Shown here piece after piece: positions 36,601 to 48,328 of a DNA stretch of 64,000 nucleotides. A program made the position numbers and the translations under genes. Location of the stretch: positions 6,448,001 through 6,512,000 of the forward strand of contig NW_024468909.1 of NCBI RefSeq assembly GCF_011745365.1. The letters are read 5' to 3'. Within the stretch, counting starts at the first letter, position 1. Each line of letters starts with the position of its first letter. Source of the DNA: Cryphonectria parasitica EP155. Taxonomy: Eukaryota > Ascomycota > Sordariomycetes > Diaporthales > Cryphonectriaceae. Below the pieces are notes generated by a model that made no database searches, was not told the DNA's origin, and saw nothing but the letters and a program-made list of their open reading frames with translations.

Positions 36601-39600
36601 GCGGCACGGATATCCGGCGGCACTTGACTTCTTGACATGCTACCTTGTGCGAGGCCGTTCTTCATGTTGTGTCTTCGGTCAATTTGGCACGGCTTCAACA
36701 CCAGCCAGCCGTTAGGAGACGATGAGCCGAATGTATGCTAAACGCTGTCGCACTCGTATCAGATCGTCCGCTATACCATTAGTAGTGCGACATGGCCGTT
36801 AGGGGGACGGGACGTAGGAAAAAAAGGCCTTCTACAGACCTTCCAAACCTTCTGTTCCGTCCCCTCGGCGCGCTAAGCAGGGCTACTACCACTTGTCCCT
36901 GGCTGGGTTTCTCCCGCTGAAGAACCATCATGTTCATCGTCAATCTAAAGTATATATGTACCCTGCCATTGCCATGTTGCAGTGCATCTGTCACGAAGTT
37001 AAAAGGCAGTGATTCCAGTTGGCAGAGTTGCTGGTACATTGCAGACTGCCGTCAATGTAACTTGGGCCAAAACAAGCCGTGATGAATGATGAAACCAAGA
37101 GCAAACATGCTTGGGCCACTGGCGTTACGGCAACCGAAGCCGATACTGTGCACATAAAAAGCAAGAGTAACCGCAAGGGCCCCACCCACTCATGCAGCGG
37201 AGGTGAGAAAGGGAAGGAACAGAAAACAAATGGCCACACAAGCACACACACAAGATTCCCACAATTTAACAATTTTCCCTCGTGGGTCAAAAACAAATCA
37301 CCCTAAATCATCCTCGCACATGCAGATCATGAGACCATGAACACTGAGGGGGCGGAAGGCACAACGAATTCTCATTGCGGGAAGAACTCTCTTTGGATGG
37401 GCCAAAATACAAGCCTTGCTGCCTCCGTGGGCCGAATAGTGATAATAATAATCTTAAACGTCGGAGATGCCTCCCAAACCCGCCCAAGAGGCACTCCGGC
37501 GGCTGTACTCCAGTACCTCTCGAAACAGGCCTGAATCTGGGTCCTGGAAAGCTGTGGGGAGAAGAGAGGGAGAGGGAGAGAAGAGGTCGGTGGCCCAGAG
37601 CGGCAAAGTGCGCCCGGTGACAGTTATTTCATTCCCCATAGCAAATTCTCACGACTCATCGTTCATCTCTCTGTTCATGCACGGGCTGCGTGTCTGACAT
37701 GTGCTGATCTCCTGGACTCTCTCTCGTCTCTCCCAGACCCTGCTGGACGGTTTCAAGGCATGACTTGTACTGTGCTAAAGCTTCAAACTATCGGTCTGAA
37801 ACAAAATGGCTTTCTGAATCTTCAACTTCTTCCTACATAATGCGGCCAGCACTCAAGGACCCCTTCCCCACCCCAAATAGATTGGCGCTTTGAAAGGACG
37901 CGGAGCGAGCAGTAGTTCTCCTTACGTACTGAACAAATGCGCAGAGAGGGCCTAGGCACTGCCGTTGTCACCTGGGCAACTCCGACTGGTTGCACTCTCT
38001 TGTATTGTGGTAGAATAACTTAAAGAAAATAAAGACACGTAATCTCAGGACCCAAAGGGAAGACGGGCACACCGCCGCTATCGCTGTCGTTCATGTCCTC
38101 ATGCTTCGCTTCCCATTCCCACGAGCAACACTCTCTTTGGGGCCGTTGCATACGCAGGATCTCATCTACCCGCCGCCCCTCTCTTCCTCCTTCCACGCGG
38201 GAGCCGGCGGCCTTAGCCGAGCAGGATTTGAAAATAGGTCCCCTCTCCCCAGGCCTTCTGGTATTTTTAGGTTCTCGAATAGAAGAGAGAGAAAAGGACG
38301 GTGTCGAACGTTCGGTCAAACGTTAGAGACCATCATGGTGCATGAACCTGAGTGAGACGGTGCTGGCCGAATGGCCTATGATACGCTTGATGGTCTCTTT
38401 TCCTGGCCCTCTCTCGCAAGGATTACAGGGGCCCATTTGCTCTCTTCCCACCTCTCCTTCTCGTCTGCCTCCTCCTTTCTCTTGAAGGAGGGTGTTTCCT
38501 AGTCAGATCCTCCGACAACACCCCCCCCCCCTTTTTTCTTCCCTTTTGCGGCTTGTCGACGAGACTTGGGGTTGTGTGAGGTTGGAGTGGTCGTTGCACA
38601 CATTTGTTAACACCAGTGTAAACAACAGATCCCTCACTTAGCTCCCCTTCAGCCCATACGTCCTACAGGCTTCATCGAGCAGGACACCGCGTGCGGTCCA
38701 CGGCGCGAGGTTGCCCCTACCCCCCTCCCCCTCCTTTCCAGAGTCGAACGTTGCTTATGGGCTGTCTGTCTGCCTGCCTGCCTGTCTTCCTTTGCTATTC
38801 AGAAGCGAAGGTCTCTTGCTATTGATCCAAAAAAATTGTGAAGTGATGGACTTGACACTGCGCAGGATAGGATCAATATTCTGTACCGACTGAGGGTAAA
38901 GTTTTCTCTACTAGCCAGATTAGGGCACCCATATCTCCATCCCTCCCCTCCTCACCCCCTCCCCCTTTTGCTGCTGCTGCTGACATTCTTGAACCCGAGG
39001 GGTTGATAAGACAGCCCCATCGCCAGAGGCTTGAGTGGATCATGCTCGTCACATCACCAAGTCCTCCAGGCCGAGAAGCAGCATCGGACGGAGGCCGAGG
39101 AGAGTGGGGCATCCAAGCTCCCGGGACGGCTGGACGCTGGGGGCTCTCTTGAGGTGTGGATCGCGGGGGAGCGTCAAAACAGCGGAGGACGGCCACGTGG
39201 GAGGTGGGCGATGATGGGGCGGAAATTTCCGTTCACGTTATCTTGTGGTTGTCGTCGTCGTGCCCACAAGGTTTGGAGGACTGCGTTGTGATGAGTGAAG
39301 GCTTTTGTTTCACACGCTTGGGAGAGAGAAAACTGGCGGTGATTGTATAGGAAGGTTGACCACGTAGACATCCGCTGTATTGAGGAAGCTATTGTAAAGT
39401 CGGATCGATCCCCAGGGATTATGACATGAGCGTAGGAAGCTTGTAGTCCGAAGCAAATGCTCTTTCTTTCCAAAAATCCCTCCCATCGACCACATAAAGA
39501 TGTAGCGTAAAGATATAATCCCACCTTGCTGCCAACAGCCCTGAACGCCAAACACCAGCTGAAAATCATTTGGAACGCCACGACCATCCCCACTTGCCCT

Positions 39601-39607
39601 CTTGCCT
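33644..39607. other. 6-kb gene-free region upstream of the Zn2Cys6 gene
   Basis: No frame here has family signal, convincing length or splice partners. The first part (to about 36 kb) is presumably the regulator's promoter and leader. It contains a G/C-rich block at 34480-34720 with many GGGCC/CCTGG words, a 9-bp hairpin (35145-35153 with 35163-35171) and a pentanucleotide repeat at about 35557-35579. The rest has pyrimidine tracts and a C11 run at 38521-38531. Frames such as 37467-37697 start well but do not continue into anything recognisable. A non-coding RNA gene, a lineage-specific spliced gene or a relic element cannot be excluded. Confidence 0.45.
35557..35579. repeat. AGGTC pentanucleotide repeat
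   Basis: Four to five tandem copies of AGGTC lie in the gene-free region. A 5-bp unit is unusual beside the many homopolymers and trinucleotide repeats in this window. Confidence 0.7.
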
Positions 39608-40640
39608 TCACTTGTGCTTCTTCGGCAGGTATTTGACCCACGGGACGCAGTTATTCGCATCCCCATGTGCCCCATAGTCCTGCGCCGGGACGAACTGGCC
39701 CGTCTGCAGGCTACCCTGCACAAAGTAGACATACCATGCCTCATGGAGCTCATCCCGCCCGCGCCCGCGGCACCGCAGCACCACTTTCCCACCGCTAAAC
39801 TGCTCGAGGATGGCCCGCACGTCCTCGAGCGGGTAGTGGCGCCTGGCGTGGGGGGTGATGCCCTTCAGCTCCAGGGCGGTGTACGTGTCCAGCATCTTGA
39901 ACAGGCCTGTGGCACGTGTGAAGTAGTCGACGACCTCCTTTCCGGCTGCGTAGCCTGGCTGGTAGCAGGATGGGGCGAGGGTGTTGATGCAGGTGGCGTG
40001 CTTGTTGTACTCGTGTATCCACAGGTTGGCATTGGAGCCGCGATCGGCGACCCAGTACCGGTCCATGAAGTCGAGGAGGTCGGTCTGGTTGTAGGAAGAG
40101 AGGATGGAGGTGATGTTGGTGAATCTGGGCGACATGCCACAATAGGTGTTGTAGGTGCCGTCGCAGAGGTCGGGCCTAGACCAGAACAATTCATCAGTCT
40201 TCCATACATACTGTATCTGTCCAACCCCGAAAGGAGAATGCATGGGGGGACAAATGCACTTACCACAGCCCGTGGAGGGTCCAGTCCTCCTCGGCGCCAC
40301 CGACGTGGACCTCGCGATCCCAAAACTGTGTCAAAAGTATCCTTCCACCGGGGTAGATAAAGCAGCACGACTGGTCGCCCGCGACTGGCGTGCTGTTGTG
40401 GCAACTGAGGGGTCCGTTGATAGGACACGAAGGTGCGTCGCTGAGGGGCTCGTAGGCGGTGACGTCGACGCCGCCCGCGTAGTTGCTGCTGCTGCTACTG
40501 CTAGGATGAGACAAGATTTCACCGACGCCCTGCAGACCAGAGCTGACAGATGGCTGAAACGGATTCGGTATGTCCTGCAGGATGGGAATCTGGGACAAAA
40601 AGTTGCTGGCGTAGGCCAGTGCTGCGCGTAGGGAGGTCAT
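39608..40640 (-). CDS. Ribonuclease T2
   Basis: Exons 40640-40264 and 40175-39608 encode 314 residues. Both catalytic blocks are intact: CAS I as DWTLHGLW-P, completed across the intron (His about 123), and CAS II as WIHEYNKHATC (Glu181, His185). Cysteine positions such as SCHNS, QSCCF, DLCDG, NTYCG and PSCYQPGY match the disulfide-rich family. RNase T2 enzymes cut single-stranded RNA in secretory or vacuolar compartments. The first 20 residues are only weakly hydrophobic, so the signal peptide is unclear; an upstream exon could be missing. The C-terminal extension after the core is longer than the minimal enzyme. It is divergent from the esterase gene. Confidence 0.9.
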
Positions 40641-41515
40641 CTTGGGAGGGGATGGAGAGTCTGCTGCTGGTTGCTTCAAATATGAAGACGAGCTGTTTGT
40701 GTGTATGGATAGGTCGTCATTTCGTTCGCAAATCTACACGAGAGAGGTTTGTCGGGAAGGTCAAGATGTTGGGAATAGTGGTGGATGGGTGTGGCAATGC
40801 AGCCCTCGAGGAGAAGTCGTCGTCACATCAAGTAACGTGGGGGTGCTTGTGACGCAGGCCGCAACGGCGTTATTGTAGCATGGAGGGTGGTAGACAGGGG
40901 GGGTTGACTAGTGTAGAGTAAGTAGTATACGCTATGCTATTTTAGGTGTTCTTCAGTGTTCAGTGCTCAACTCAGCAGCAGATTCCAGCGTCCATTCTAA
41001 TCCATGCTGTAGAATAACTGGCATAGAGTGAACCTGGACACTGAGCTTGATTTATGGCACCTCGTTCTCGTGCTGAACCAGCCGTGAACATCTGGTCATT
41101 TTCTCTCCATCCTATCTGATGGAGCAGAGGGTATCTCGCCCTCTCGTCCTTCCTCTACTAACACATTTACTCGCCCACACAGTTGATACTAGCAATGCTC
41201 AAGCACCAGCAAACCTGCACAATATCTGGGCAGGAGACTCATCGGCCCTCTTGTCGAATAATCGAGAAGAGCATTCGATTCCGTTGAACTTTGCGAAAAG
41301 TTCCATTTTTCTGAAGGAGACATCTTTGGAGGCTAACTGTCGGAAAGGGCCTTCAGAGGACAAAACGCTTTACAGAAACTTTGTGGCACAGGCCCTGCGA
41401 CCCGAGGAATGTCTATTACAGGCCTTTCAAGAACAATACGACAACCTCAAAACCATATCATTTCCAGTCGAGTCGCCTAATTGAATCATCTTCAACAGCT
41501 TCAAATCACACAAAG
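40641..41515. promoter_or_regulatory. Shared divergent promoter, with an upstream ORF before the esterase
   Basis: This is 875 bp between RNase T2 (-) and the esterase (+). An ATG-initiated ORF of 121 codons (41119-41484) ends 31 nt before the esterase start. It may be an upstream ORF in the leader or simply untranslated DNA. Confidence 0.45.
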
Positions 41516-42532
41516 ATGGCCCTTGAAGATATATTCCCAGAGCCCCTCGTCCTGGCGCCTCTCTCGGGTACTCACAGACACACCATCATCTTACTGCACG
41601 GCCGAGGCAGCAGGGCAGATGCTTTCAGCACAGAGGTGTCAGGAACTCACCTCAACAAGCTGCCCAACTTTGCAGACGACTTGGACCACAACGCTGCGCC
41701 GTCCACCACCCCGCCGAGCCCAACAGCCAGGAAGGACCCTACGACCCTCCAAGAGGCCCTCCCAGATGCCAAGTTCATCTTCCCTTGGGCTCGCAAGCAG
41801 CGTGCGACCGTCTACAAGCGCAGCATCATCCGCCAGTGGTTCGACGACTGGCACTGCAGCCCGGAGTTATCAGGCGATATCGTGGACACGCGGTACGACA
41901 AGGGTCTGCAGACACCCGGGCTCGGGGACACAGTGAGATTCCTGCACGGACTGATCGCCGCGGAGGCGAGGATTCTGGGTAGCGCACGGAACGTCGTGCT
42001 GGGAGGCTTCAGTCAGGGGGCGGCGGCAAGCTTGGTTGCTGCGCTGCTATGGGATGACGGCGGAGAAGGGCTGGGGGCCGTGGTGAGCATGGCTGGGAGG
42101 CTGCCTTATCAGACGCAGATCATGGCGCATCTCGACACGGCTGCCTGCGCTGGTAATGGTAGTTCGGAAGTTGGTGACGACTATGACGTCGTCTTTGATC
42201 CTTTCGAGGACCCAGCGACGCTTCAGGACGGCGAGACAAGGGCTGGGCCGACCCTTTCGGCGATAGAATGGCTGCGGGAGGAGATTGAGCTGCCCAAGGA
42301 AGGGCGCTCAATCCTGCGGCACGCTCAAAGCACGACATCTGTTCTCCTTTGTCACGGACAGGACGACCAGCAAGTCTACATCGAAGGAAGCAGACGAGCA
42401 TTAGAGATCCTCCCACGTCTCGGACTGCGTCCTGTTGTGTGGAGGACTTATGACGGCGTAGGCCATGCACTTTCCGATGACATGCTCTCTGATGTGGCGG
42501 GCTTCCTGCGAGGAGCACTTGGTCTGAGTTGA
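41516..42532 (+). CDS. Abhydrolase_2 family carboxylesterase / acyl-thioesterase-like
   Basis: This is a single-exon gene of 338 residues. The start at 41516 is the ATG that precedes the conserved beginning; the longer frame upstream lacks one. The triad of the phospholipase/carboxylesterase family is visible: GFSQG with Ser about 166, CHGQDD supplying Asp, and VGHALSDD supplying His. The oxyanion strand IILLHGRGSRADAF and the KFIFPWARKQ segment are typical. Relatives include acyl-protein thioesterases, but this one is longer, with insertions around residues 45-80 and 205-240, as is common in fungal members. There is no signal peptide, so it is probably cytosolic; the substrate is unknown. 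Its 3' end is only 243 bp from the cerato-platanin stop. Confidence 0.85.
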   Translation: MALEDIFPEPLVLAPLSGTHRHTIILLHGRGSRADAFSTEVSGTHLNKLPNFADDLDHNAAPSTTPPSPTARKDPTTLQEALPDAKFIFPWARKQRATVYKRSIIRQWFDDWHCSPELSGDIVDTRYDKGLQTPGLGDTVRFLHGLIAAEARILGSARNVVLGGFSQGAAASLVAALLWDDGGEGLGAVVSMAGRLPYQTQIMAHLDTAACAGNGSSEVGDDYDVVFDPFEDPATLQDGETRAGPTLSAIEWLREEIELPKEGRSILRHAQSTTSVLLCHGQDDQQVYIEGSRRALEILPRLGLRPVVWRTYDGVGHALSDDMLSDVAGFLRGALGLS

Positions 42533-42775
42533 TAGAGGGACGCACAGTCCGGAAGTCGTCTTGTGTAATGCTCGTGGCTGGGCGCCAAAAGTCTCACGAA
42601 AAATGTCCAGATTATTATGCTGATGAAAGCTATATACATATCATGATGTGACTTCAATCATCATCCATTACAGGGTCCAAACGCCGTTACTTGTATGCAG
42701 CTCATCAACGGAATCGGCCCCCCTCCTTCCTTCAATTGCTCTCTGAAGGCTTTCCACCCCTTTTCCTTCCCCTAT

Positions 42776-43339
42776 CTACAGACCACACACGCTAGCATCG
42801 ACCTGCGTAGCAGTGGCAGTGATCCGACCCAGAGCCACAGCCTGGTTATTCGTCAGGAAGTTCAACGCTGCCTCTGCAATGTTGAACCCGCCCTCGCCAA
42901 CATCGATAGCAAGCACATTGATAGAGTTTCCATTGTACGCGAGCGTCCAGCAGGTTCCGCACTGGAAAAGAAGTGTGTCAGCATCCATTCCATGGGTGGA
43001 TGTTGGTGCTGGGACGAAAGAAAAGAAAAAAAGGACTTACGCTCGCAGAGTTCCACCCAGTGACGGCAGGGGCACCTCCGATATAGGGGAAGTCTGGCAG
43101 CGAACCCGCCGTGGTGTAGCCCTTGGTGACCAGGCCGTTGGCGCCGTCTGAGCAGGCGACGGTGTTCAGGTCGAGGGCGGAGTTGTCGTAGGTGGTGTCG
43201 TAGGACACTGCGCAGGATGTCAGTAGGAGAAGGGTGACGAAGAGAGGAGGGGGTGTTTTCAGAACATACCGCTGACGGAGCTCTGGGCGCTGGCGGCAGC
43301 AGCCAGGGCGACGATGCTGAGGACCTTGGAAAAGAACAT
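42776..43339 (-). CDS. Cerato-platanin family secreted protein
   Basis: Exons 43339-43270, 43207-43041 and 42961-42776 encode 140 residues, the normal family size. A classic signal peptide (MFFSKVLSIVALAAAASA) precedes the mature start. Mature sequence blocks are diagnostic: VSYDTTYDN, LNTVACSDGANGL, FPYIGGAPAVTGWNS, CGTCW, and the end ATATQVDASVCGL. The four disulfide cysteines are all present. Cerato-platanins have an expansin-like double-psi barrel, bind chitin oligomers, loosen cell walls and are often recognised by plants. The sequence does not tell whether this one acts as an elicitor or only in fungal wall growth. A good TATA box lies 155 bp upstream of the start. Confidence 0.96.
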
Positions 43340-45697
43340 CTTTATGGTGGTGATGATGGCTAAGTTGAGAGGAGAGGGCTGTACTAGACGAGGTTTTGAG
43401 ATGAGATAGAGGTTGTCCTGGAACGAGTGAAGAGTGTTGCTGTTGGAGGTGATGATCCGAATTCTCCAACTTCATCTGCGGCGGCCAGCAAGGTATTTAT
43501 ACGTGATCTTCTCTTCTCAACATGTAAAAGACCTTGCTTGTCCCCATCTACAGTAAAGTAACATCGAGCCGCCAAGCAAGATGCCAGCAAGGTGCTAGCA
43601 TCTTGTTACCCCATCTGTCTTCTCACTCACTCGCTTTGTCTCTCGAGGCAACGTTGTGATGGCACCACCCACGCCCACTCCTCCGTTCTTGGCGGTCGTC
43701 ACTTACTGTTCCAGAGCGGAGTCTTGGAGGGGTCTCAAGGGCCAATTCAATAAGCCCTAGCAACGGCTCATCGCCTGCAACACACTGCACCGCACTGCAC
43801 TTTACTTTTTGGTCTCTTGTATGCGTCCCCCCCGCACTCCAGGACAAGGGCCAGGGCAGCCCCCGTGGCGGAAGAGATCACGAGGGCCACAAGAGGCCGT
43901 ATAGTCACCAGCCCAAGCCCTGCCCCTCCTAGGGTGGCTGTAAGTAGATCAGAGACAAAGGCGCAGAAAAAAACCAAACCGCATGTACAAGGCCAAGGAG
44001 CAATGGGAAAAACAAAACCCATGTGTTTCTCGTATCGATCGGTCCGGGACATCCATCGGCCAACACGATCGACGGTTCGTATTCACGAAATCTCAATGGC
44101 TGGATGGGATGACGAAGGTGCCTCTCCAATGGAACCTCTCGCGCTGCACTCGCAAAAGCGGGAACATTTGGTCCCAGGTGACCAAATCGCCCCGGCAGTC
44201 AGGCGAAGCAGCGGGAGCGCTAATGCAAGTTTATGGCATATATGCTTACTGTTTTTGCTCGGTTGTCTACACGTAGTCGTGTTGAAAAGCCTAGAGGTGG
44301 ATGATGGGTATGTGGGGAAATGGTTTTTTTCTTTTATCTTTCTTTTTTTCTTCACCAGGCCAAGTAAGTAATTTTCTTTAATTTTTTTTTCAAACCCAAT
44401 TAATATACTTGTGGCACCCATTAGCTGCTGTTTTTTTCTTTTTATTTTATTTTTCAGGCTGTGGACTCTTGACCGCTGCTCTTCTCTCGTGGGGCCTCAA
44501 GAGGTCACTGCGGTGCCGCAGTTGCTTGGCTTCGGAATCCTTCCTTCTGCAAGGGTTTTGGGGAAAGGGGGGGGGGGGTTGGGGGTTTGTTCTAGATTTT
44601 CCCTTTCTTTCTTCTCTGTTCTTTCACTACTTTGCTGAGTTGTCAACCTTCAAACCTTCCTGGCATCCTACCTAATCATGCTTTGGGCGGAGTTCACAGC
44701 AAGTACTTTTGCCATGCGCGGCGATCTGCACGCATGAGCTGAGCGCTACCTCGTGAAGATGGATCCCGCAAGGCTTCCCCGGGGCTTGCTGAGTAAGTAC
44801 TCACAGCTGAGCCCAGCTTTGGTCGGTGTACGACTCCTGCAGCGAGTGATAAGACGACACAGGAGAGAACTCCGTCTCCGCACCACCGATGGGGAGGACA
44901 GACAGGAATCTTGGGGAAAGTCTAAGCACACGTGACGCTCGGCTGCACCGAGATGGACAAGTCGGGAAACTAGCTGTGTCTCTGGTTGACTGACTGTTTT
45001 CTTTCTTTCTTCGTCTTCGTGGATTCATGCTTTGCTGTCCGAGGGTTCCACGCAACAAGGTCGACGGAACGAAAGTGTTGAAATCTCTTAATGGCACAGG
45101 ATGTCTAGTAGGTTCTACTGCCTAGCCGGCACGCTTGGTCTGTGAGCACCGCAAACGTTGGATGCTGCAGTGAGGGCCATCATTAGGCACGTTCACACAT
45201 AGTGCAGACCAATTTGCGACGAACAAGGAATGCTGTTGCGGCTTCTGGAATCATTGCAAATGCAAGTACAACCTCCAGTTGGCATCACGAGGTCGATCAT
45301 CCGACGGCTCGGTCATCTTGAACACAACAGACAGACGGGTCTTTGCACAAGGCCAAGGATGTCAGCTTCAGTGCGGTCTTCAGGACTGAGTAGTAGGTCA
45401 AGAATATCCACCATTGCCATAATTCATACCAACTGTTCTGGACTGGCCAATAGGCAACGGTGCATATCTGCAACATAAATACTGAATGGCACTGGTAGCT
45501 GGTCTAAACAATATTCGCCGCATTGCTGCTTGGTATCTTGTGTACTCTTGTATCGGGTGGGTATTTCAACTTCCTGCTCCTTGTCGTCCCCCGAAGACAA
45601 GTCATGAAAATGTTGATATTGTGAAGGGCATAAACATTCGTGAGAAGTCCCTTCTTGGCCTATTCAATATTCTCACCGCCACCACCAATTCATAATC
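43340..45697. other. Intergenic, cerato-platanin promoter and spacer
   Basis: This is 2.4 kb without a supported gene. The right part contains T-rich tracts around 44320-44460 and a 12-base poly-G run at 44567-44578. Confidence 0.45.
43494..43501 (-). promoter_or_regulatory. TATA box of the cerato-platanin gene
   Basis: On the minus strand this reads TATAAATA, a canonical TATA element, about 155 bp before the ATG. That spacing allows a leader of about 120 nt. Confidence 0.55.
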
Positions 45698-46591
45698 TCA
45701 TCTACACCGAACCGCCGGCGGGCTGGGCTTGTTGTCCCTCCGACGAGCCGTCGTCTCGAGCCTCTTACACGCCTCCATCAGCTTGGCCGATACCGTGTCC
45801 ACGTTGTTCCAAGAAAAGACACTGAAGTGATGACCAGGGATATCAATGATCCTCGTGAAGAAATCCCGCCTGTAGTCGTCCCACCCGAGCGCCAGATCAT
45901 CACGAGCCGTGTCGACTAGGCTCACCTCGTCAAGCTCAACAGGCACGGCCTCCTCAGCGCGGAGCAGTATGGCAGGCGGACAGGAGTCCTCCTCCGCTGC
46001 CACCGCCGCCACCTCGTCCTCTGCGTCGTCCTCCGCCTCTTGCTCCCACCGCGGCAGCTCATATGCTTCCAGCGCCTTCACCGCCTCCGAGAAGCACCAC
46101 TGCACGCGCTCGATGGTATCCCGCTTCGTACCCACCCCCGCCGCGCCCCGGAACGGTACCACCCGCCTGCCCGCCAGGTGCTGCCTACGCCGCTGCATGC
46201 GCAGTCCCGAAGGACAAATACTGTCAACCATGACAAGCCCGATGACTTGGTGGGTCGGGTCGCCAGCTAGCAGACGTGCCATCTCAACGGCCAGGATGCC
46301 ACCCAGAGACCAGCCGCCGAGCAAAATGGGGCCGCGCGGGACACGCCTGCGCAGGAGTTCGACGTAATGGCGGGCCATCTCTGGGATGCCTCCGGTCCAG
46401 GGCTTCCGTGAGTAGAAGCGCGGGTTGTGGAGCGCATATGTCGGGCGGCCGAGGGGGTTGAGGCAGTAGTACGCGAACGAGGTGCCTCCGCCGTCGTGGA
46501 TGAGGACGAGGGGGGTGTGGGAACGGAGGCTTTCCGGGTGGTTGCCGTCCGTCGTCTCGAAGACGAGGCCGGGGTTCTCACTCTCTAACAT
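45698..46591 (-). CDS. Stand-alone thioesterase (PKS/NRPS type)
   Basis: This is a single-exon gene of 297 residues; the ATG at 46591 is the first in the frame. It has the thioesterase fold of polyketide and nonribosomal peptide synthases: LVLIHDGGGTSFAYY at the start, GGWSLGG with Ser about 95, DSICPSG after it, and the His in IPGHHFSVF near the end. The acid residue is probably in the VMVDS strand. An acidic Glu/Asp/Ala-rich insertion (about residues 185-205) interrupts the lid. Free-standing proteins of this type release or edit acyl chains, often within a cluster. Here no PKS, NRPS or FAS gene lies within the window, so the partner is unknown. Confidence 0.82.
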   Translation of the reverse strand: MLESENPGLVFETTDGNHPESLRSHTPLVLIHDGGGTSFAYYCLNPLGRPTYALHNPRFYSRKPWTGGIPEMARHYVELLRRRVPRGPILLGGWSLGGILAVEMARLLAGDPTHQVIGLVMVDSICPSGLRMQRRRQHLAGRRVVPFRGAAGVGTKRDTIERVQWCFSEAVKALEAYELPRWEQEAEDDAEDEVAAVAAEEDSCPPAILLRAEEAVPVELDEVSLVDTARDDLALGWDDYRRDFFTRIIDIPGHHFSVFSWNNVDTVSAKLMEACKRLETTARRRDNKPSPPAVRCR

Positions 46592-48328
46592 TCTTGAAAG
46601 TTTGTATTGTGACAAGTAGATAGACCTAGACGATGGTTGGTTTTCACTTGTAACAACAAGGCTGCGTAGAAAGCCGGGATATCTTTTTCGTGGTTTTGTT
46701 GTCTATATCCCAACACGGCGAGAGGACCCCCCTCTCGGCATTTTTCTGGCTCACTGCCGGGAATAAGTCGGGGTTTTCCTTCTCGTCTTCTTTGATGAAG
46801 TTGTTGATGAGGAGGACGACGACGTTGTTGATAATGTGGATGACAAGAGATTACACGTCAACTTGCTATGGTGAAATCACAAGAAAGACGAAAACCAACT
46901 ATACAAATGAGGGGAACAATCAGTTGGACTTTCAATACCTAGCAGAACTTCGGTTCACAAGAGGCAAACATACCGTCTGAAGGATCTCCGAATCCCACTT
47001 CGGGGATTTAGATATGATAAGCTCTGTTGCCCATTGAGAAAGGAGCTGCTTACTTTCGGTGATTTCTCCTGTCTGACCAGGCGCGGTCATGACTCCTGAA
47101 GGAACTGACATCCACCTGCTGCTGCTGAGGACAGACCATGATAAATAGTTCAGGGTGCGCTGCGTGTCTATGTAGCATGTAAGCCGTATCAAGACACAAT
47201 TGATAGAAAGTCCCAGAGGCGACTGACTGGTTGTAGATGATACCATCGTGCTCAAATTACCTTTAGGAGTACTCAGGTACACCATCAGTTTACGTTACAC
47301 ACTATACTTACCTAAGCATAGCGCCAAGTTTTATGACAGGTGAGGAGCAGCTGCAGGTACCACTTTTGTGGCTCTGTGAGCACAGAAGTGAGGAAGCCAT
47401 GACGGGCTGCTCTTCCCATACCGCGAAAAACAAGTCCAGGAGAGCAAGCTTGGACGACAAGCATCCAATAGAGAGGCCAGCGCACAAAGATCATTTCTAA
47501 ATACGTGCTACAGTGCTACCTCGCTCCCACCCCACTCTCCCCTCTCCCTTTCTCCCCCACATCGCTGGGCGGTTCTACAGACTCAGGGCCGAGTTCTCCG
47601 ATGTAGCCCAGTGACAAAAGGAGGATTCGTCATCCGTCAAAATCACTGCCGTGGCTGCCCATAAAGAACACGAGATTTTGCATTGCTGCGTCATGCGGGC
47701 AGGGATAACTGTCTGGCTCGCCTACGTATACATACGTACCTGCACTTCGCTACCACCGAGATGCTGCGCCAGAGTGCCATAAAGCCGATCTCAACTTGCT
47801 AAAAACTCTACATCGCATCTCCTCTGCGGATGGCCGATCACCAGAGCTTACCCGCGGACGAGCGTTCAGGCGGAAGGCCGAGGTTGTCTGGACGGGCGTA
47901 AATCCCGCGCTGTGCTGATGTTTCGTTTCAACTGGGGCTCACTGTGGACCGGACTACCAATGTCTGCTGTCTGCTGCATACACCCTTCATTCACCCCCTG
48001 ACATGTTGATCCGGCTGTTGATATCGCGTCTGCTGGCCCCTGTTTTCGATGGGGAGAGGTCGTACTAAGGAGTGGCAGCGGTTCTCGCAGGTTGAGCGTA
48101 GTTACGACGGAAGGACCATGGATGTATACATATACATATATACATATACATATATACATATACATATATACATATACATATATATATATATATATATCAA
48201 CCAAGGGAAGATGGCCCGCCTCGGAAAGCTCGAGTCTCGAGGGTCAAGACTGGAAGCCGCAGACCTTGTGTCCCTACACTCTCGGAAACAAAGTTCTAGC
48301 TCTTGATCCTTTGTAGCAGGCAGTCACC
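46592..48328. promoter_or_regulatory. Divergent upstream region with TA-rich repeat
   Basis: This 1.7-kb stretch separates the thioesterase and the esterase homologue. No gene is supported. The (TATACA)/(TA) tract near 48.1-48.2 kb is listed separately. Confidence 0.45.
48125..48197. repeat. TATACA/TA microsatellite in promoter
   Basis: About 73 bp of alternating TATACA and TATATACA units pass into pure TA. The tract starts about 205 bp and ends about 130 bp before the ATG at 48329. It is the longest simple repeat in the window. It could act as a variable TATA region or a melting or nucleosome-free site. Confidence 0.85.
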
